From Lachnospiraceae bacterium (lineage in GTDB: Bacteria; Bacillota; Clostridia; Lachnospirales; Lachnospiraceae), in contig SFDP01000029.1 in assembly GCA_004558185.1 (NCBI GenBank), positions 1 through 33,082 on the forward strand: a stretch of 33,082 bases of DNA, written 5' to 3'. The translations under genes and the position numbers were made by a program. Within the stretch, counting starts at the first letter, position 1, and each line of letters starts with the position of its first letter. This document shows positions 23,901-31,992 of this stretch, one piece after another. The notes beneath the pieces are model-generated. The model did no database searches, was not told the origin of the DNA, and worked only from the letters and a program-made list of their open reading frames with translations.

Positions 23901-23935
23901 GACTTTGTGTTGATGCACAAAGTCCCTGTGATTAA
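20927..23935 (+). CDS. Beta-galactosidase, GH2 family (LacZ type)
   Basis: 1002 residues, no signal peptide. The order is that of LacZ: sugar-binding jelly roll (about 40-210), immunoglobulin-like domain, TIM barrel (about 305-590), second Ig-like domain and the large C-terminal beta-galactosidase small-chain domain (about 720-985). The acid/base is Glu430 in SMGNESGYG and the nucleophile Glu496 in CEYSHAMGNGPG; NHHDTHP is also intact. It should release terminal beta-galactose inside the cell. The start is GTG with AGGAGG 5 bases upstream, overlapping the 68-residue ORF. The last about 15 residues extend past the usual domain end; the final eight and the stop codon are encoded by the 56-bp repeat. 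Confidence 0.95.
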   Translation: MNHNNWQNPQFLQKGREEARAYYVPFKSIKEALRGRREKSERFQLLNGIWEFKYYGAYYEVPEIITEWDSISVPSNWQMQGYDSPCYTNVNYPYPVDIPYVPDENPCGVYRRKFVVENLDQEIYLVFEGVNSCFYVTINGEEIGYSQGSRYMAEFRITSYLKKGSNEIQVKVLKWCDGSYLEDQDAFRLSGIFRDVYLLHRERQHIRDFRLNTTLEALEGEVILSSAKGEGQILVFLYDGEELIQRTTAAEGHFSFTVKNPQLWSAEKPYLYTLILQLGEEFIPWRIGFRTIEVSEKGELLLNKKAIKLKGVNHHDTHPTKGQVMSREDMEKDLLLMKQHNINAIRTSHYPPAPEFLELCDRLGFYVMDEADLEMHGFVTKDTMWEYKAYDETWPTDHPDWREAFLERAVRMVERDKNFTSIFSWSMGNESGYGRHFDEMCQWTKKRDSQRLIHYERAYIVDNPECIDIESRMYLSVAELEEEGRKESKRPFFLCEYSHAMGNGPGDLYDYWEVICRHPRLIGGCIWEWADHAVKKGDNFYYGGDFGELTHDGNFCVDGLVSPEREIKAGTLETKAVYQPIYIRLISAEPVTVEVTNLHDFTNLDEYALVWTFEVDGCPEKTGELILPIAPGESVCFCPQIQLPLHCLLGSFLTIQLKRRTPCIWAKEGWECAAIQLKLPVEILKAEPQSKNKHQWSVKEDKLFLEIKDERGNGYTFHKIKGILWGVYEETENLLTEPMKLSVWRAPTDNDRHIKEDWGLYEDNIRAWNLNRLFHKCYETRWEREGEEICVITRGSLAGVGRTPILVYQAEYLVTNSGWLKISVHTEVGADAVWLPRLGFQFALPYSMEKMEYFGMGPGENYQDICHYTRIGRYFSTASQEYVPYLKPQEHGNHTHVKYLKVWDEEKNKGLHLVAAAEMECQVLHYTAEELTIKKHRHELVEKDTNVRLDYRVSGIGSASCGPKLMEKYRLSEKQIDFSLWLKWGKDGEESGLCVDAQSPCD

Positions 23936-23966
23936 AATGCTGCTGAAGCAGCAGAATGAGAGGAAA
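23911..23966 (+). repeat. 56-bp dispersed repeat, copy B (GH2/GH95 junction)
   Basis: It matches 12256-12311 at 55 of 56 bases. Here it overlaps the 3' end of the GH2 gene, giving it its last eight codons and TGA stop... the stop being within GTGATT read in frame as GAT-TAA. It also carries the hairpin TGCTGC-TGAA-GCAGCA (23938-23953) and the GAGAGGAAA that precedes the GH95 start. It thus joins two genes of the locus into one operon-like unit. Confidence 0.9.
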
Positions 23967-23967
23967 G

Positions 23968-26316
23968 ATGAGACAGTGGAAGCTAAAGTATGATCGGCCG
24001 GCAGAAAGATGGACAGAAGCACTGCCTTTAGGAAATGGAACCATAGGAGCAATGGTATATGGAGGCACTATAGAGGAGAGAATTGCCCTTAATCTGGATA
24101 CACTGTGGTCCGGCTGTGGCAGAGAAAAAGGAAATCCGGGGAAGGCAGACTGGGAGAAAATCCGTAAGCTGCTGTTTCTGCGCCGCCATAAGGAGGCAGA
24201 GGACTTAATTCAGAGAGATGTGCTGGGAGACTGGACAGAATCCTATCTCCCGGCAGGAGACCTATGGATAAAACTGAAGGCACAGGAAGAGGAAGAAGGA
24301 GAGTATCTTAGAGAATTAAATCTTAATGAGGGACTTTATCAGAATTCCTTTACTTTGGGAAATAATACCCTGGAGAAGGAAATCTTTACCAGCATGGAAG
24401 ATAATCTTTTGGTGCTTTCTTTAAGAAGTACCAGGGGAGTACCCTTTGATGCACAGTTAACGCTGACCAGTCCCCTGGTGCATGAAATAAAGAAGGGAGA
24501 AGAACCGGAAACCCTTGTTTTGTTTGGACAGGCACCCTCGTATGCAGCGCCGGTTTACTATTCCTGTGAGGATCCTGTCCGCTATGAGCAAAAAGGGCTT
24601 TCTTTTTGCTTTCTTCTTTCACTTTGCGGAGAGCAGGGAGAAATTTATGAGGAAAAAGGCAGTCTTCAGATAAAGGGAGAAACGAAGCTTACCCTTTATC
24701 TTACCGGGGGAACTAATTTTACTGTGGATGAAGAGGATTATATTGGTAAAGATGAGGATTGGATAAAGGTCTTGAAGGAAGCGATACAGTCAGGAGAACG
24801 AAAAGGATTTGCCTGCTTAAAAAAAGAGCATATTTTTAAGCACCGCAGTTACTTTGAACGAATGGAGCTGGAACTTGGGGAAAAGGAAAACGGACAGAAG
24901 ACAACGACCACTGAGCGCTTAATCGATTATGGAGAAAACGAACAGGATCAGGATTTGTCTGCTCTCATGTTCCATTATGGGAGATATCTGTTGATTGCGT
25001 CATCTGCGCCGGGAAGTCAGTGTGCAAATTTACAGGGGATATGGAATCATCGGCTGAGGGCACCCTGGAGTTCTAATTACACGGTAAACATTAATACCGA
25101 AATGAATTATTGGATGGCAGAAAGCTGTAATCTCAGCGAATTCCATACGCCCTTGTTTGAACTGATTGAACGGGTAGAAAAAAGGGGGCGTAAGACGGCA
25201 GAATCTCTTTACCAGTTGGAGGGATGGGTGAGTCACCATAATGTTGATTTGTGGGGACATTCCACTCCGGTGGGGTATTATGGACAGGATAGCCTTCCCA
25301 GCGTATATTCCATGTGGAATATGAGTTCAGCGTGGCTGTGCAGACATTTATGGGAGCATTATCAATATACATTGGATAAAGAATTTCTGGAAAAAAGAGC
25401 CTATCCTATTATTGAGGGAGCAGTAAAATTTTATCTGGGCTATCTTTGTCCTTTTGAAGGCTATCTGGTGACGGCGCCTTCCACCTCACCGGAAAATCTA
25501 TTTTTGGACCATAAAGGTGAGGCTCATGCAGTTACGGTTGCTTCCACCATGGATATCAGCATACTGAGGGAGCTGTTTGCCAATTATATCCGCATATGCT
25601 TCATTTTACAGAAGGAAGGGATGAAAAAGGAGGCAGAGAATGCTCTGGAAAAACTCCCTCCTTATCGATTGGGCAAGTATGGGCAGCTTCAGGAATGGTA
25701 CTGGGATGATGAGGAAGCGGAAGTAAATCATCGTCATGTCTCCCATCTGTATGGCTTATATCCCTCAGATACCATTCGGGATGAACAACTGAAAAAGGGC
25801 TGTGAAATTACGTTAAACCGCAGAGGTGACCAGGGAACCGGCTGGTGTCTTGCCTGGAAAGCCTGTTTATATGCCAGATTGGGGAATGGAGACAGAGCAT
25901 TAGAGCTGTTAAATCATCAACTGGGTTTGACCCATGAGGAAGAGATCAGTACAAAAGGGGGAGGAACCTACAGCAACCTCTTCTGCGCTCATCCCCCTTT
26001 TCAAATAGATGGTAATTTTGGGTATACAGCGGCCGTGGCTGAGATGCTGATGCAAAGTAGTGAAGGAAAAATTGTTATCCTGCCGGCGATTCCCGAGAAA
26101 TGGCAGAAGGGAAGAGTAAAAGGGATGAAAGCCAAGGGTGGCTTTACAGTAGATTTCTCCTGGGAGAATGGGAGGGTGAATAATCTGAAGATCATGGCGA
26201 AAGAGAAGTGCCGGCTTATGGTAGTTTGTAATCAAAAAGAAGAAACCATCAGTTTTTTTGAGCAAAACGTATGGATAGCAAACGAACATGGTTTTTACCA
26301 ATCAATGCAGGAATGA
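23968..26316 (+). CDS. Alpha-L-fucosidase, GH95 family
   Basis: 782 residues, no signal peptide. The N-terminal beta-sandwich begins WKLKYDRPAERWTEALPLGNG, typical of the family. The (alpha/alpha)6 barrel carries NYTVNINTEMNYW with Asn374 and Asn376, matching the catalytic asparagine pair of characterised GH95 enzymes. FQIDGNFGYTAA carries Asp681, the equivalent of the catalytic-centre aspartate. GTGWCLAWKACLYARL is also conserved. GH95 enzymes mostly remove alpha-1,2-linked fucose, as in 2'-fucosyllactose and H-antigen, by inversion. ATG 23968 is preferred over ATG 23956 inside the repeat because the family starts close to this point and GAGG precedes it. It follows the GH2 stop codon by 32 bases. 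Confidence 0.93.
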   Translation: MRQWKLKYDRPAERWTEALPLGNGTIGAMVYGGTIEERIALNLDTLWSGCGREKGNPGKADWEKIRKLLFLRRHKEAEDLIQRDVLGDWTESYLPAGDLWIKLKAQEEEEGEYLRELNLNEGLYQNSFTLGNNTLEKEIFTSMEDNLLVLSLRSTRGVPFDAQLTLTSPLVHEIKKGEEPETLVLFGQAPSYAAPVYYSCEDPVRYEQKGLSFCFLLSLCGEQGEIYEEKGSLQIKGETKLTLYLTGGTNFTVDEEDYIGKDEDWIKVLKEAIQSGERKGFACLKKEHIFKHRSYFERMELELGEKENGQKTTTTERLIDYGENEQDQDLSALMFHYGRYLLIASSAPGSQCANLQGIWNHRLRAPWSSNYTVNINTEMNYWMAESCNLSEFHTPLFELIERVEKRGRKTAESLYQLEGWVSHHNVDLWGHSTPVGYYGQDSLPSVYSMWNMSSAWLCRHLWEHYQYTLDKEFLEKRAYPIIEGAVKFYLGYLCPFEGYLVTAPSTSPENLFLDHKGEAHAVTVASTMDISILRELFANYIRICFILQKEGMKKEAENALEKLPPYRLGKYGQLQEWYWDDEEAEVNHRHVSHLYGLYPSDTIRDEQLKKGCEITLNRRGDQGTGWCLAWKACLYARLGNGDRALELLNHQLGLTHEEEISTKGGGTYSNLFCAHPPFQIDGNFGYTAAVAEMLMQSSEGKIVILPAIPEKWQKGRVKGMKAKGGFTVDFSWENGRVNNLKIMAKEKCRLMVVCNQKEETISFFEQNVWIANEHGFYQSMQE

Positions 26317-26342
26317 AGGGGCAGCGATATGAGGGGCAAAGC

Positions 26343-26373
26343 TGAGCGGGCTCATGAGGCTTCAGACCTTTTG
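26343..26373 (-). repeat. Dispersed foldable repeat, copy 2 (after GH95 gene)
   Basis: The minus strand matches 33005-33035 at 27 of 31 bases, including CAAAAGGTCTGAA and CATGAGC..GCTCA. The flanking bases (26333-26380) retain a related fold: TGAGC-GG-GCTCA with AAGC/GCTT outside. It lies 27 bases after the GH95 stop codon in a 213-base gap before the GH20 gene. Elsewhere in that gap I see only a weak promoter-like TTGTAA-17-TATTCA (26414-26442). Confidence 0.65.
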
Positions 26374-26497
26374 CTCCCAGTGTTATTCTATGGATTATTC
26401 TATGTGAAAAAATTTGTAAGTTCAAAGAAAAAGACATATTCAATTCAGCCCATTTGTGTTAGCTTTATAGGAAAGAGCTTAAACATAAAAATCGAAT

Positions 26498-26529
26498 AAG
26501 GAGAGAAGCCGGGCAGGCTTATAAACAGT
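26498..26529 (+). promoter_or_regulatory. GH20 leader with hairpin between ribosome binding site and start
   Basis: The only good Shine-Dalgarno sequence, AAGGAGAG (26498-26505), ends far from ATG 26530. Between them AAGCC and GGCTT (26506-26510, 26516-26520) form a small hairpin. Folding it would cut the effective spacing from about 26 to about 11 bases. No other start codon is available in frame before a stop at 26497. Confidence 0.5.
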
Positions 26530-28380
26530 ATGTATTTTATACCACAGCCACAAAAAATATCAGAAAAAGAAGGCAGCTATTGTATACGAGTCAGAGATGT
26601 GATCTTTACGGAATATAAAGATGGAAATAGCTTATGGAATATCGTAGAGTTATTAAATGGCGAGATTGAAGAAAGCCTGGGATATCGATTGAGAATTGAA
26701 AGAATCGGAACAGAGCTTGCTGCGGTTCAAAGAGGAATAGGCTTAATACTATCTGCTGATCTTAAGGAACAGGAATACACTCTGGAAATTGGGGAAACAG
26801 GAATAAGGATAAGGGGCGGCAGCATCCATGCAGTCAGATATGGAGTGCAGACGCTCAGACAGATTATACGCCAGCAGGGAGCGGTCATTAACTGCCTGAG
26901 AATTGAAGACAAACCGGATATTGCAAACAGAGCCTTCCTTATTGACGTTACAAGAGGGCGGATTCCTACGCTGAAAAGCCTGAAAGAGCTTGCGGATACC
27001 CTCAGCTTCTATAAAATTAATCAACTGCAGCTTTATATTGAGCATACCTATATGTTCAGCCATTTTTCGGAAATGTGGAGGGATGATACACCCCTTCAGT
27101 CAACGGATATCCTTGAGCTGGACAGATACTGCTGTCGGCTCGGTATTGAGCTTATTCCCTGCCTTTCCAGCTTTGGACACCTATATAAGCTGTTAAGAAC
27201 AAAGGGTTATCAGCATCTTTGTGAAATGGAAAACCCCTGCTTGGAAGAGTTTTCCTTTGTAGGACGTATGCTTCATCATACAATTGATATTTCAAATCCG
27301 GAGAGCCATGAGCTGATTAAGAATATGCTGCTTCAATTCATGCAGCTGTTTTCTTCTGATACGTTTAATTTGTGTGGTGATGAAACCTTTGATTTGGGAA
27401 AGGGAAGAAGCCACAAACTGGAGCAGGAAATCGGTCATGACAGGATGTATGTAGGCTTTATTAAGGAATTGTGTGAATTTCTCATTGCTCATGGAAAACG
27501 TCCTATGTTTTGGGGAGATATAATTGTTAAGTTTCCTGAGCTGATAACAGAGCTGCCTGCCGGGACAATCTGTCTAAACTGGGGGTATGCACCCAATCAG
27601 AGGGAAGAGGAAGCAAAAATACTTTTTCAGGCAGGAGCAGCCCAGTATTTATGTCCCGGCGTTTCAGGCTGGAATCAGTTTATGAATCTGGTCAGAGATT
27701 CTTATGATAATATTCGTACTATGGCTTCTTATGCAATAAAATATAATGCTTTAGGCGTACTTAATACGGCATGGGGAGACTACGGAAGCATAAACGATCC
27801 CAAGCTGGATCGGATAGGGCAGATTTATGGCGCTGCCTTTACCTGGAATAGAAATATACCCGATTACGAGGAAATCAACAGACAGATTTCCCTGCTTGAA
27901 TTTGGGGATAAAACAGAGGCATTTGTTTCTATTATCGAAGCTATGCAAAATTACAGTATCTTTAATTGGGAAGAGGCTGTTAAATACAGAGAAATGGTTC
28001 TTTGGAATAAATTTAAAGCAGAGGATATATTCAAGGCAGATAAGCTGAGTATGGCTGAGAAATGGGAAAAGGAATTAGCCGGCATAAAAGATAAATTATA
28101 TAAGCAGATTCTTTTGCTGAAGGAAAGCAAAAGAAGTGAGGCTCTTCACTATATCAATTCCTTAGAGGCAATTGAAGTATTCAACGAAATAGGATGTGTT
28201 ATTTGGAACAGAATAAATAACAAAGGAAATACTTCAGGGAAGGGATGCGGTGAAATTGCCCAAAAGCTGGAAATATGGTTTTATGAGTATAAGAAGCTCT
28301 GGAGAAAAAACTGCAGAGAATCTGAACTGTACAGAATACAGGAAGTAATTAATTGGTATGCAGATTATTTAAGAGGATAG
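26530..28380 (+). CDS. Beta-N-acetylhexosaminidase, GH20 family
   Basis: 616 residues, no signal peptide. An N-terminal GH20b-like alpha/beta domain (about 1-130) starts YFIPQPQKI and contains YGVQTLRQII. The barrel follows with RAFLIDVTRGRIP, FYKINQLQLYIEH and the catalytic pair Asp284-Glu285 in LCGDETFDLG, which performs substrate-assisted hydrolysis. WGDI and WNTAWGDYG-type tryptophans line the substrate pocket. The C-terminal 150 residues are helical. It should remove beta-linked GlcNAc or GalNAc from oligosaccharides in the cytoplasm. It continues the fucosidase/galactosidase locus and is followed after 28 bases by an ABC transporter gene, probably in the same transcript. Confidence 0.92.
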   Translation: MYFIPQPQKISEKEGSYCIRVRDVIFTEYKDGNSLWNIVELLNGEIEESLGYRLRIERIGTELAAVQRGIGLILSADLKEQEYTLEIGETGIRIRGGSIHAVRYGVQTLRQIIRQQGAVINCLRIEDKPDIANRAFLIDVTRGRIPTLKSLKELADTLSFYKINQLQLYIEHTYMFSHFSEMWRDDTPLQSTDILELDRYCCRLGIELIPCLSSFGHLYKLLRTKGYQHLCEMENPCLEEFSFVGRMLHHTIDISNPESHELIKNMLLQFMQLFSSDTFNLCGDETFDLGKGRSHKLEQEIGHDRMYVGFIKELCEFLIAHGKRPMFWGDIIVKFPELITELPAGTICLNWGYAPNQREEEAKILFQAGAAQYLCPGVSGWNQFMNLVRDSYDNIRTMASYAIKYNALGVLNTAWGDYGSINDPKLDRIGQIYGAAFTWNRNIPDYEEINRQISLLEFGDKTEAFVSIIEAMQNYSIFNWEEAVKYREMVLWNKFKAEDIFKADKLSMAEKWEKELAGIKDKLYKQILLLKESKRSEALHYINSLEAIEVFNEIGCVIWNRINNKGNTSGKGCGEIAQKLEIWFYEYKKLWRKNCRESELYRIQEVINWYADYLRG

Positions 28381-28408
28381 ATGCCTTAGAATAATTGGAG
28401 GAAGGATA

Positions 28409-30187
28409 ATGCAAAAAGCAGCACAGTTGGATGAATATATCAGCGAATATTCAAAGTTGGCAGACAGTCCTTACAAATTTATTTTAAAGTTTTTTGCTAA
28501 AAAGAAGGGAAGAGTGGTATTGGCATTTTTTCTGTGGACCTGTCAGAGATCACCCTGCTGGGTGATACCCCTGGCAACGGCCAATATTCTGGATGCTTTA
28601 AGCAGTGCAGAGGGAAATACGGCAGAAATAATCATGAAGAATCTTCTCCTTCTGTCCTTTTTTATTCTGCAGAATATTTTTTCCACTTATTATGCAACAA
28701 AGACATTTAATAAGATTGTCCGCGGCATTGAAAGTGAGCTGCGAGGTGCACTGATCAGAAAGATGCAGCAGCTATCGATTATGTTCTATAAGGAAATGCA
28801 GTCGGGAAAGCTGTTATCTAAAGTAACAAGAGATGTGGAGAATATTGAGACCTTTCTGGATCAGGCGGTAAGAACCATATTTTTCATCATTACGGATGTG
28901 GTGATTGCTCTGGCAGTCACCTTTTCAAGGAGTGTTGTGATATTCCTTTTTTTCTGGCTGAGCGTACCGATGGCCATTGGAATTATTATCCTGTTTCAGA
29001 ACAGGATTGCAAAAGAGAACCATACATTTCGCAGAGAAATGGAGAATACAACCTCCCAGGTGGCTGAAATGATCAATCTCATTCCGGTCACCAGGGCACA
29101 CGGCCTTCAGGAAGTGGAAAGCAGGAAGGTGGTAAAGCAGGTTGAGGCTACCAGCAACAGTGGATTTCAGCTGGATTTGGTCAATTCCTTTTTTGGAGCA
29201 ACGCATTGGGTGGCCTTCCAGTTTTTTCAGGCATTAACCTTGGGATTTACGGCTTTTCTTGCTGTTAGAGGGAAAATAACGGTAGGAGATGTGGTTTTAT
29301 TTCAGGGGTATTTTTCGACAATATTGAATCAGATTTCCAATCTGATTTCTTTATACCCAGGTTTTTGTAAAGGCTTGGAATCAGCCAGAAGTGTAAGTGA
29401 AATATTATCTGAACCCAGGATAGAAGAAAATGCAGCAATTATTCCTCTGGGAAGGCTCAGGGGAGAGGTTTCCTTTGATAATGTAACTTACAGCTACAAC
29501 AGCAATATGGAGCCGACCCTTAATCATTTTTCCTTAAAGGTAAAGGCAGGGGAAGCCATTGCATTTGTAGGAGGCTCCGGTGCGGGTAAGTCTACCATAC
29601 TTAACCTTCTCATCGGCTTTGATTCGCCGCAGGAGGGAAGAATATGTATCGATGGTATTAACATGAGGAATCTGGATATTAATGAATACAGATCGCAGAT
29701 TGCGGTGGTTCCTCAGAATACCATACTTTTTGCAGGCTCGATATATGACAATGTTACTTATGGCTTGGATAATGTATCCAGAGAAAGGGTGATGGAGGTT
29801 TTGAGACAGGTGGATCTTGCGGATTTTGTAGATACACTTCCCCAGGGTCTGGATACCCTGCTTGCAGAACAGGGAAATTCCCTTTCCGGTGGGCAGAGGC
29901 AGCGTCTTGCAATTGCAAGAGCAATAATAAGAAATCCCAAGATCATCGTATTTGATGAAGCAACCTCAGCCTTGGATTTGGCATCGGAAAAGAAAGTGCA
30001 GGAAGCCACAGAGAGCTTAATGAAAACCTGCACAACATTTATGGTGGCGCATCGCTTGTCCACCATTCGGAATGCTGATCGAATAGTAGTAATCGAAAAA
30101 GGAAGGCCGGTTGAAGAGGGAAGCTTTAATGAGCTGATGGAGAAAAAAGGCTATTTTTATCGTCTGAAAAAGCTGCAGGAGCAGTAG
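28409..30187 (+). CDS. ABC exporter-type half-transporter (membrane and ATPase domains fused)
   Basis: 592 residues. The membrane domain (about 30-320) has hydrophobic segments near 38-60, 80-100, 155-175, 178-200, 260-285 and 290-310. The ATPase domain (about 350-592) has Walker A GGSGAGKST, signature LSGGQRQRLAIARA, Walker B IIVFDEATSALD and switch histidine MVAHRLSTI. All motifs are intact. The domain order is that of MsbA/LmrA-like exporters working as homodimers, since no partner gene is adjacent. GGAGG lies 7 bases before the ATG. Placement next to intracellular glycosidases is unexpected for an exporter; its cargo is unknown. It ends in a terminator shared with the convergent sensor kinase. 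Confidence 0.93.
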   Translation: MQKAAQLDEYISEYSKLADSPYKFILKFFAKKKGRVVLAFFLWTCQRSPCWVIPLATANILDALSSAEGNTAEIIMKNLLLLSFFILQNIFSTYYATKTFNKIVRGIESELRGALIRKMQQLSIMFYKEMQSGKLLSKVTRDVENIETFLDQAVRTIFFIITDVVIALAVTFSRSVVIFLFFWLSVPMAIGIIILFQNRIAKENHTFRREMENTTSQVAEMINLIPVTRAHGLQEVESRKVVKQVEATSNSGFQLDLVNSFFGATHWVAFQFFQALTLGFTAFLAVRGKITVGDVVLFQGYFSTILNQISNLISLYPGFCKGLESARSVSEILSEPRIEENAAIIPLGRLRGEVSFDNVTYSYNSNMEPTLNHFSLKVKAGEAIAFVGGSGAGKSTILNLLIGFDSPQEGRICIDGINMRNLDINEYRSQIAVVPQNTILFAGSIYDNVTYGLDNVSRERVMEVLRQVDLADFVDTLPQGLDTLLAEQGNSLSGGQRQRLAIARAIIRNPKIIVFDEATSALDLASEKKVQEATESLMKTCTTFMVAHRLSTIRNADRIVVIEKGRPVEEGSFNELMEKKGYFYRLKKLQEQ

Positions 30188-30220
30188 ATAAACAGACCCC
30201 GGTCTTTTTGTTTATTTTTT
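30188..30220. terminator. Terminator between convergent ABC and sensor kinase genes
   Basis: ATAAAC-AGACC (30188-30198) pairs with GGTCT (30201-30205) and, after a TTTT bulge, GTTTAT (30210-30215), followed by five T. The stop codon of the leftward kinase lies in the right arm. It begins directly after the ABC stop codon. Confidence 0.6.
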
Positions 30221-31960
30221 CAGGGATATTTCCAAATGGTTTGTTTGGCGGTCATCTGTATAGCAACTGACGGTGACCGCTTTTGGATAAAATCCATGAA
30301 ATCTGGTCTCTATATGCTCAATAAGGCTGACGGTGCTTGCTTCGGCAGAAATTGCCACACCATTATCGGTAACGGATATGGTGATACTTTCTTTACTGTT
30401 TTCCAGATTGAGGAAGATATAGCCGGTTTCTGCCAGGGGCTCCAGTCTGGCAGTAACCGTATTATAAATATACTGATAGAGTGAAAGTCTGGGCAATGAA
30501 AAATCTGACAGCTCATCAGGATATTCTACATCAAGATTGATTCGCTCACCAAAGCGGTAATCTATGATCTTCATAAAATTACTGATGACCGATATTTCAT
30601 CCTTCAGGGAGGCATCCTGTGTGTCGTTAAGGCTGTATTTCATGATAAAGCCCAGGGCAAAGCAAACATTGTAAAGCTCTTTATTGCCGGTCATTAAGAC
30701 AGAGCCTTTGATCACGTCAAGTGTATTAAACAGAAAATGTGGATTTATCTGATTAATAAGGGTTAAATTTTTGGACTCTTTATCTGCAACCTCCTGTTCA
30801 TAGAGTCTGCTGGTGGTAATAAACAACTGATCACGAATTTGATTTATTTCATCCATCATTAGATTGAATTCATTCGATATACTTTCAATTTCCCGGTATC
30901 CCTTCAGGGATACTCTTTTTTTCATCAGCTTAAGGTTGCCGTGGCTTATGGAAACGATGTATTTTGTAAGGTCATTCAGTGGTGAAATAAAGTTTTTAAT
31001 AATAAACAGATAGGCAATAATAGTAAGCACGGTTAAAATAACCCCCATTGAATAACACATATTCCTTAACATGACTGCATTTTCCAGCAGGGTGGAATAG
31101 GGGGTGATGGCTATGGTATATCCCAGGTCAGAATCCAGAGTGTTTACCTGAATCATGTAGTGAACATTATCCAGGCTTGTTTCAGTGATATAGTATGGAA
31201 CGGCGGAAGAATCCTCCGGGCTTTCGTGATATACATAGTCGGGTAAAGCGGATTTGATCCCGTCAATGATTGTACCGTCAGATTCTGATTCAAAATGCTC
31301 ATTTAAGGAGATTGTTTTTCCATAGGAATCCACCATATAAAAGAAGGTATTGGACAGAGTATTAATGTCAGAGATTTCTTTAACGATGGAGTCAGCCTTC
31401 ACTAAAAGGGTCATGTGTCCGATTTTTTCCCCGGAGGATTTTACATTTCCATATGAAATGATATTCATGCTGTAGGAAAAAACGGATATAGAGGAAGTGG
31501 AGGTTGTCCTTATTTCAGTATATCCATCGTAATGAATCTGCCCGTCTGAATAGTCAAGGCAGGAGGGCATAAGAGGAGACTGATAGCCCGGGATGGAGCA
31601 GGTTGCCTTGTCAATGGGAGTAATACTGATATTGAAGATATTTTTATTTATACTGGTCAGCATATCCAGTACGGAATATATACTTTTGTAACTTTGGTAG
31701 GTTATATCATTGGTCAGGAAGGTGATACAGGAATCACTGTACCCGGCATACAGCATGATATTGGTAATATCATTATATTGAGACTGTATGCTGTTTTGCA
31801 GAGCTATGGTCATACTGATATTTTCGTCTCTCTTTTGAGAGATCAGCTCCTTGCTTATATAGTTATAGTAAAGTGTGACCAGAAGAGGAATCAAAGTTAT
31901 ATGGATAATGATCAGAATGATTATCTGGGTTTTTAAAGAAGACTTTTTTGTATTTTTCAT
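30212..31960 (-). CDS. YesM-type sensor histidine kinase with degenerate ATPase domain
   Basis: 582 residues. Transmembrane helix 1 is at about 12-31, a large extracellular Cache-like region at about 35-300, transmembrane helix 2 at about 310-330 and HAMP at about 331-385. The phosphoacceptor region LINQINPHFLFNTLD has His408, as in YesM proteins. The ATPase end is poor. The usual ENAIKHG box reads YNTVTARL. The G1 box is DNGVAIS (532-538) with its second glycine lost. No GxGL box is visible before the C-terminus. It may be a weak kinase or a signal receiver. It is 32 bases after the YesN-like gene and follows it in one leftward operon. AAGGA lies 5 bases before the ATG. Confidence 0.85.
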   Translation of the reverse strand: MKNTKKSSLKTQIIILIIIHITLIPLLVTLYYNYISKELISQKRDENISMTIALQNSIQSQYNDITNIMLYAGYSDSCITFLTNDITYQSYKSIYSVLDMLTSINKNIFNISITPIDKATCSIPGYQSPLMPSCLDYSDGQIHYDGYTEIRTTSTSSISVFSYSMNIISYGNVKSSGEKIGHMTLLVKADSIVKEISDINTLSNTFFYMVDSYGKTISLNEHFESESDGTIIDGIKSALPDYVYHESPEDSSAVPYYITETSLDNVHYMIQVNTLDSDLGYTIAITPYSTLLENAVMLRNMCYSMGVILTVLTIIAYLFIIKNFISPLNDLTKYIVSISHGNLKLMKKRVSLKGYREIESISNEFNLMMDEINQIRDQLFITTSRLYEQEVADKESKNLTLINQINPHFLFNTLDVIKGSVLMTGNKELYNVCFALGFIMKYSLNDTQDASLKDEISVISNFMKIIDYRFGERINLDVEYPDELSDFSLPRLSLYQYIYNTVTARLEPLAETGYIFLNLENSKESITISVTDNGVAISAEASTVSLIEHIETRFHGFYPKAVTVSCYTDDRQTNHLEISLKK

Positions 31961-31992
31961 GATGATCCTTACCTGTCGTCAGTCTGGAAGAA

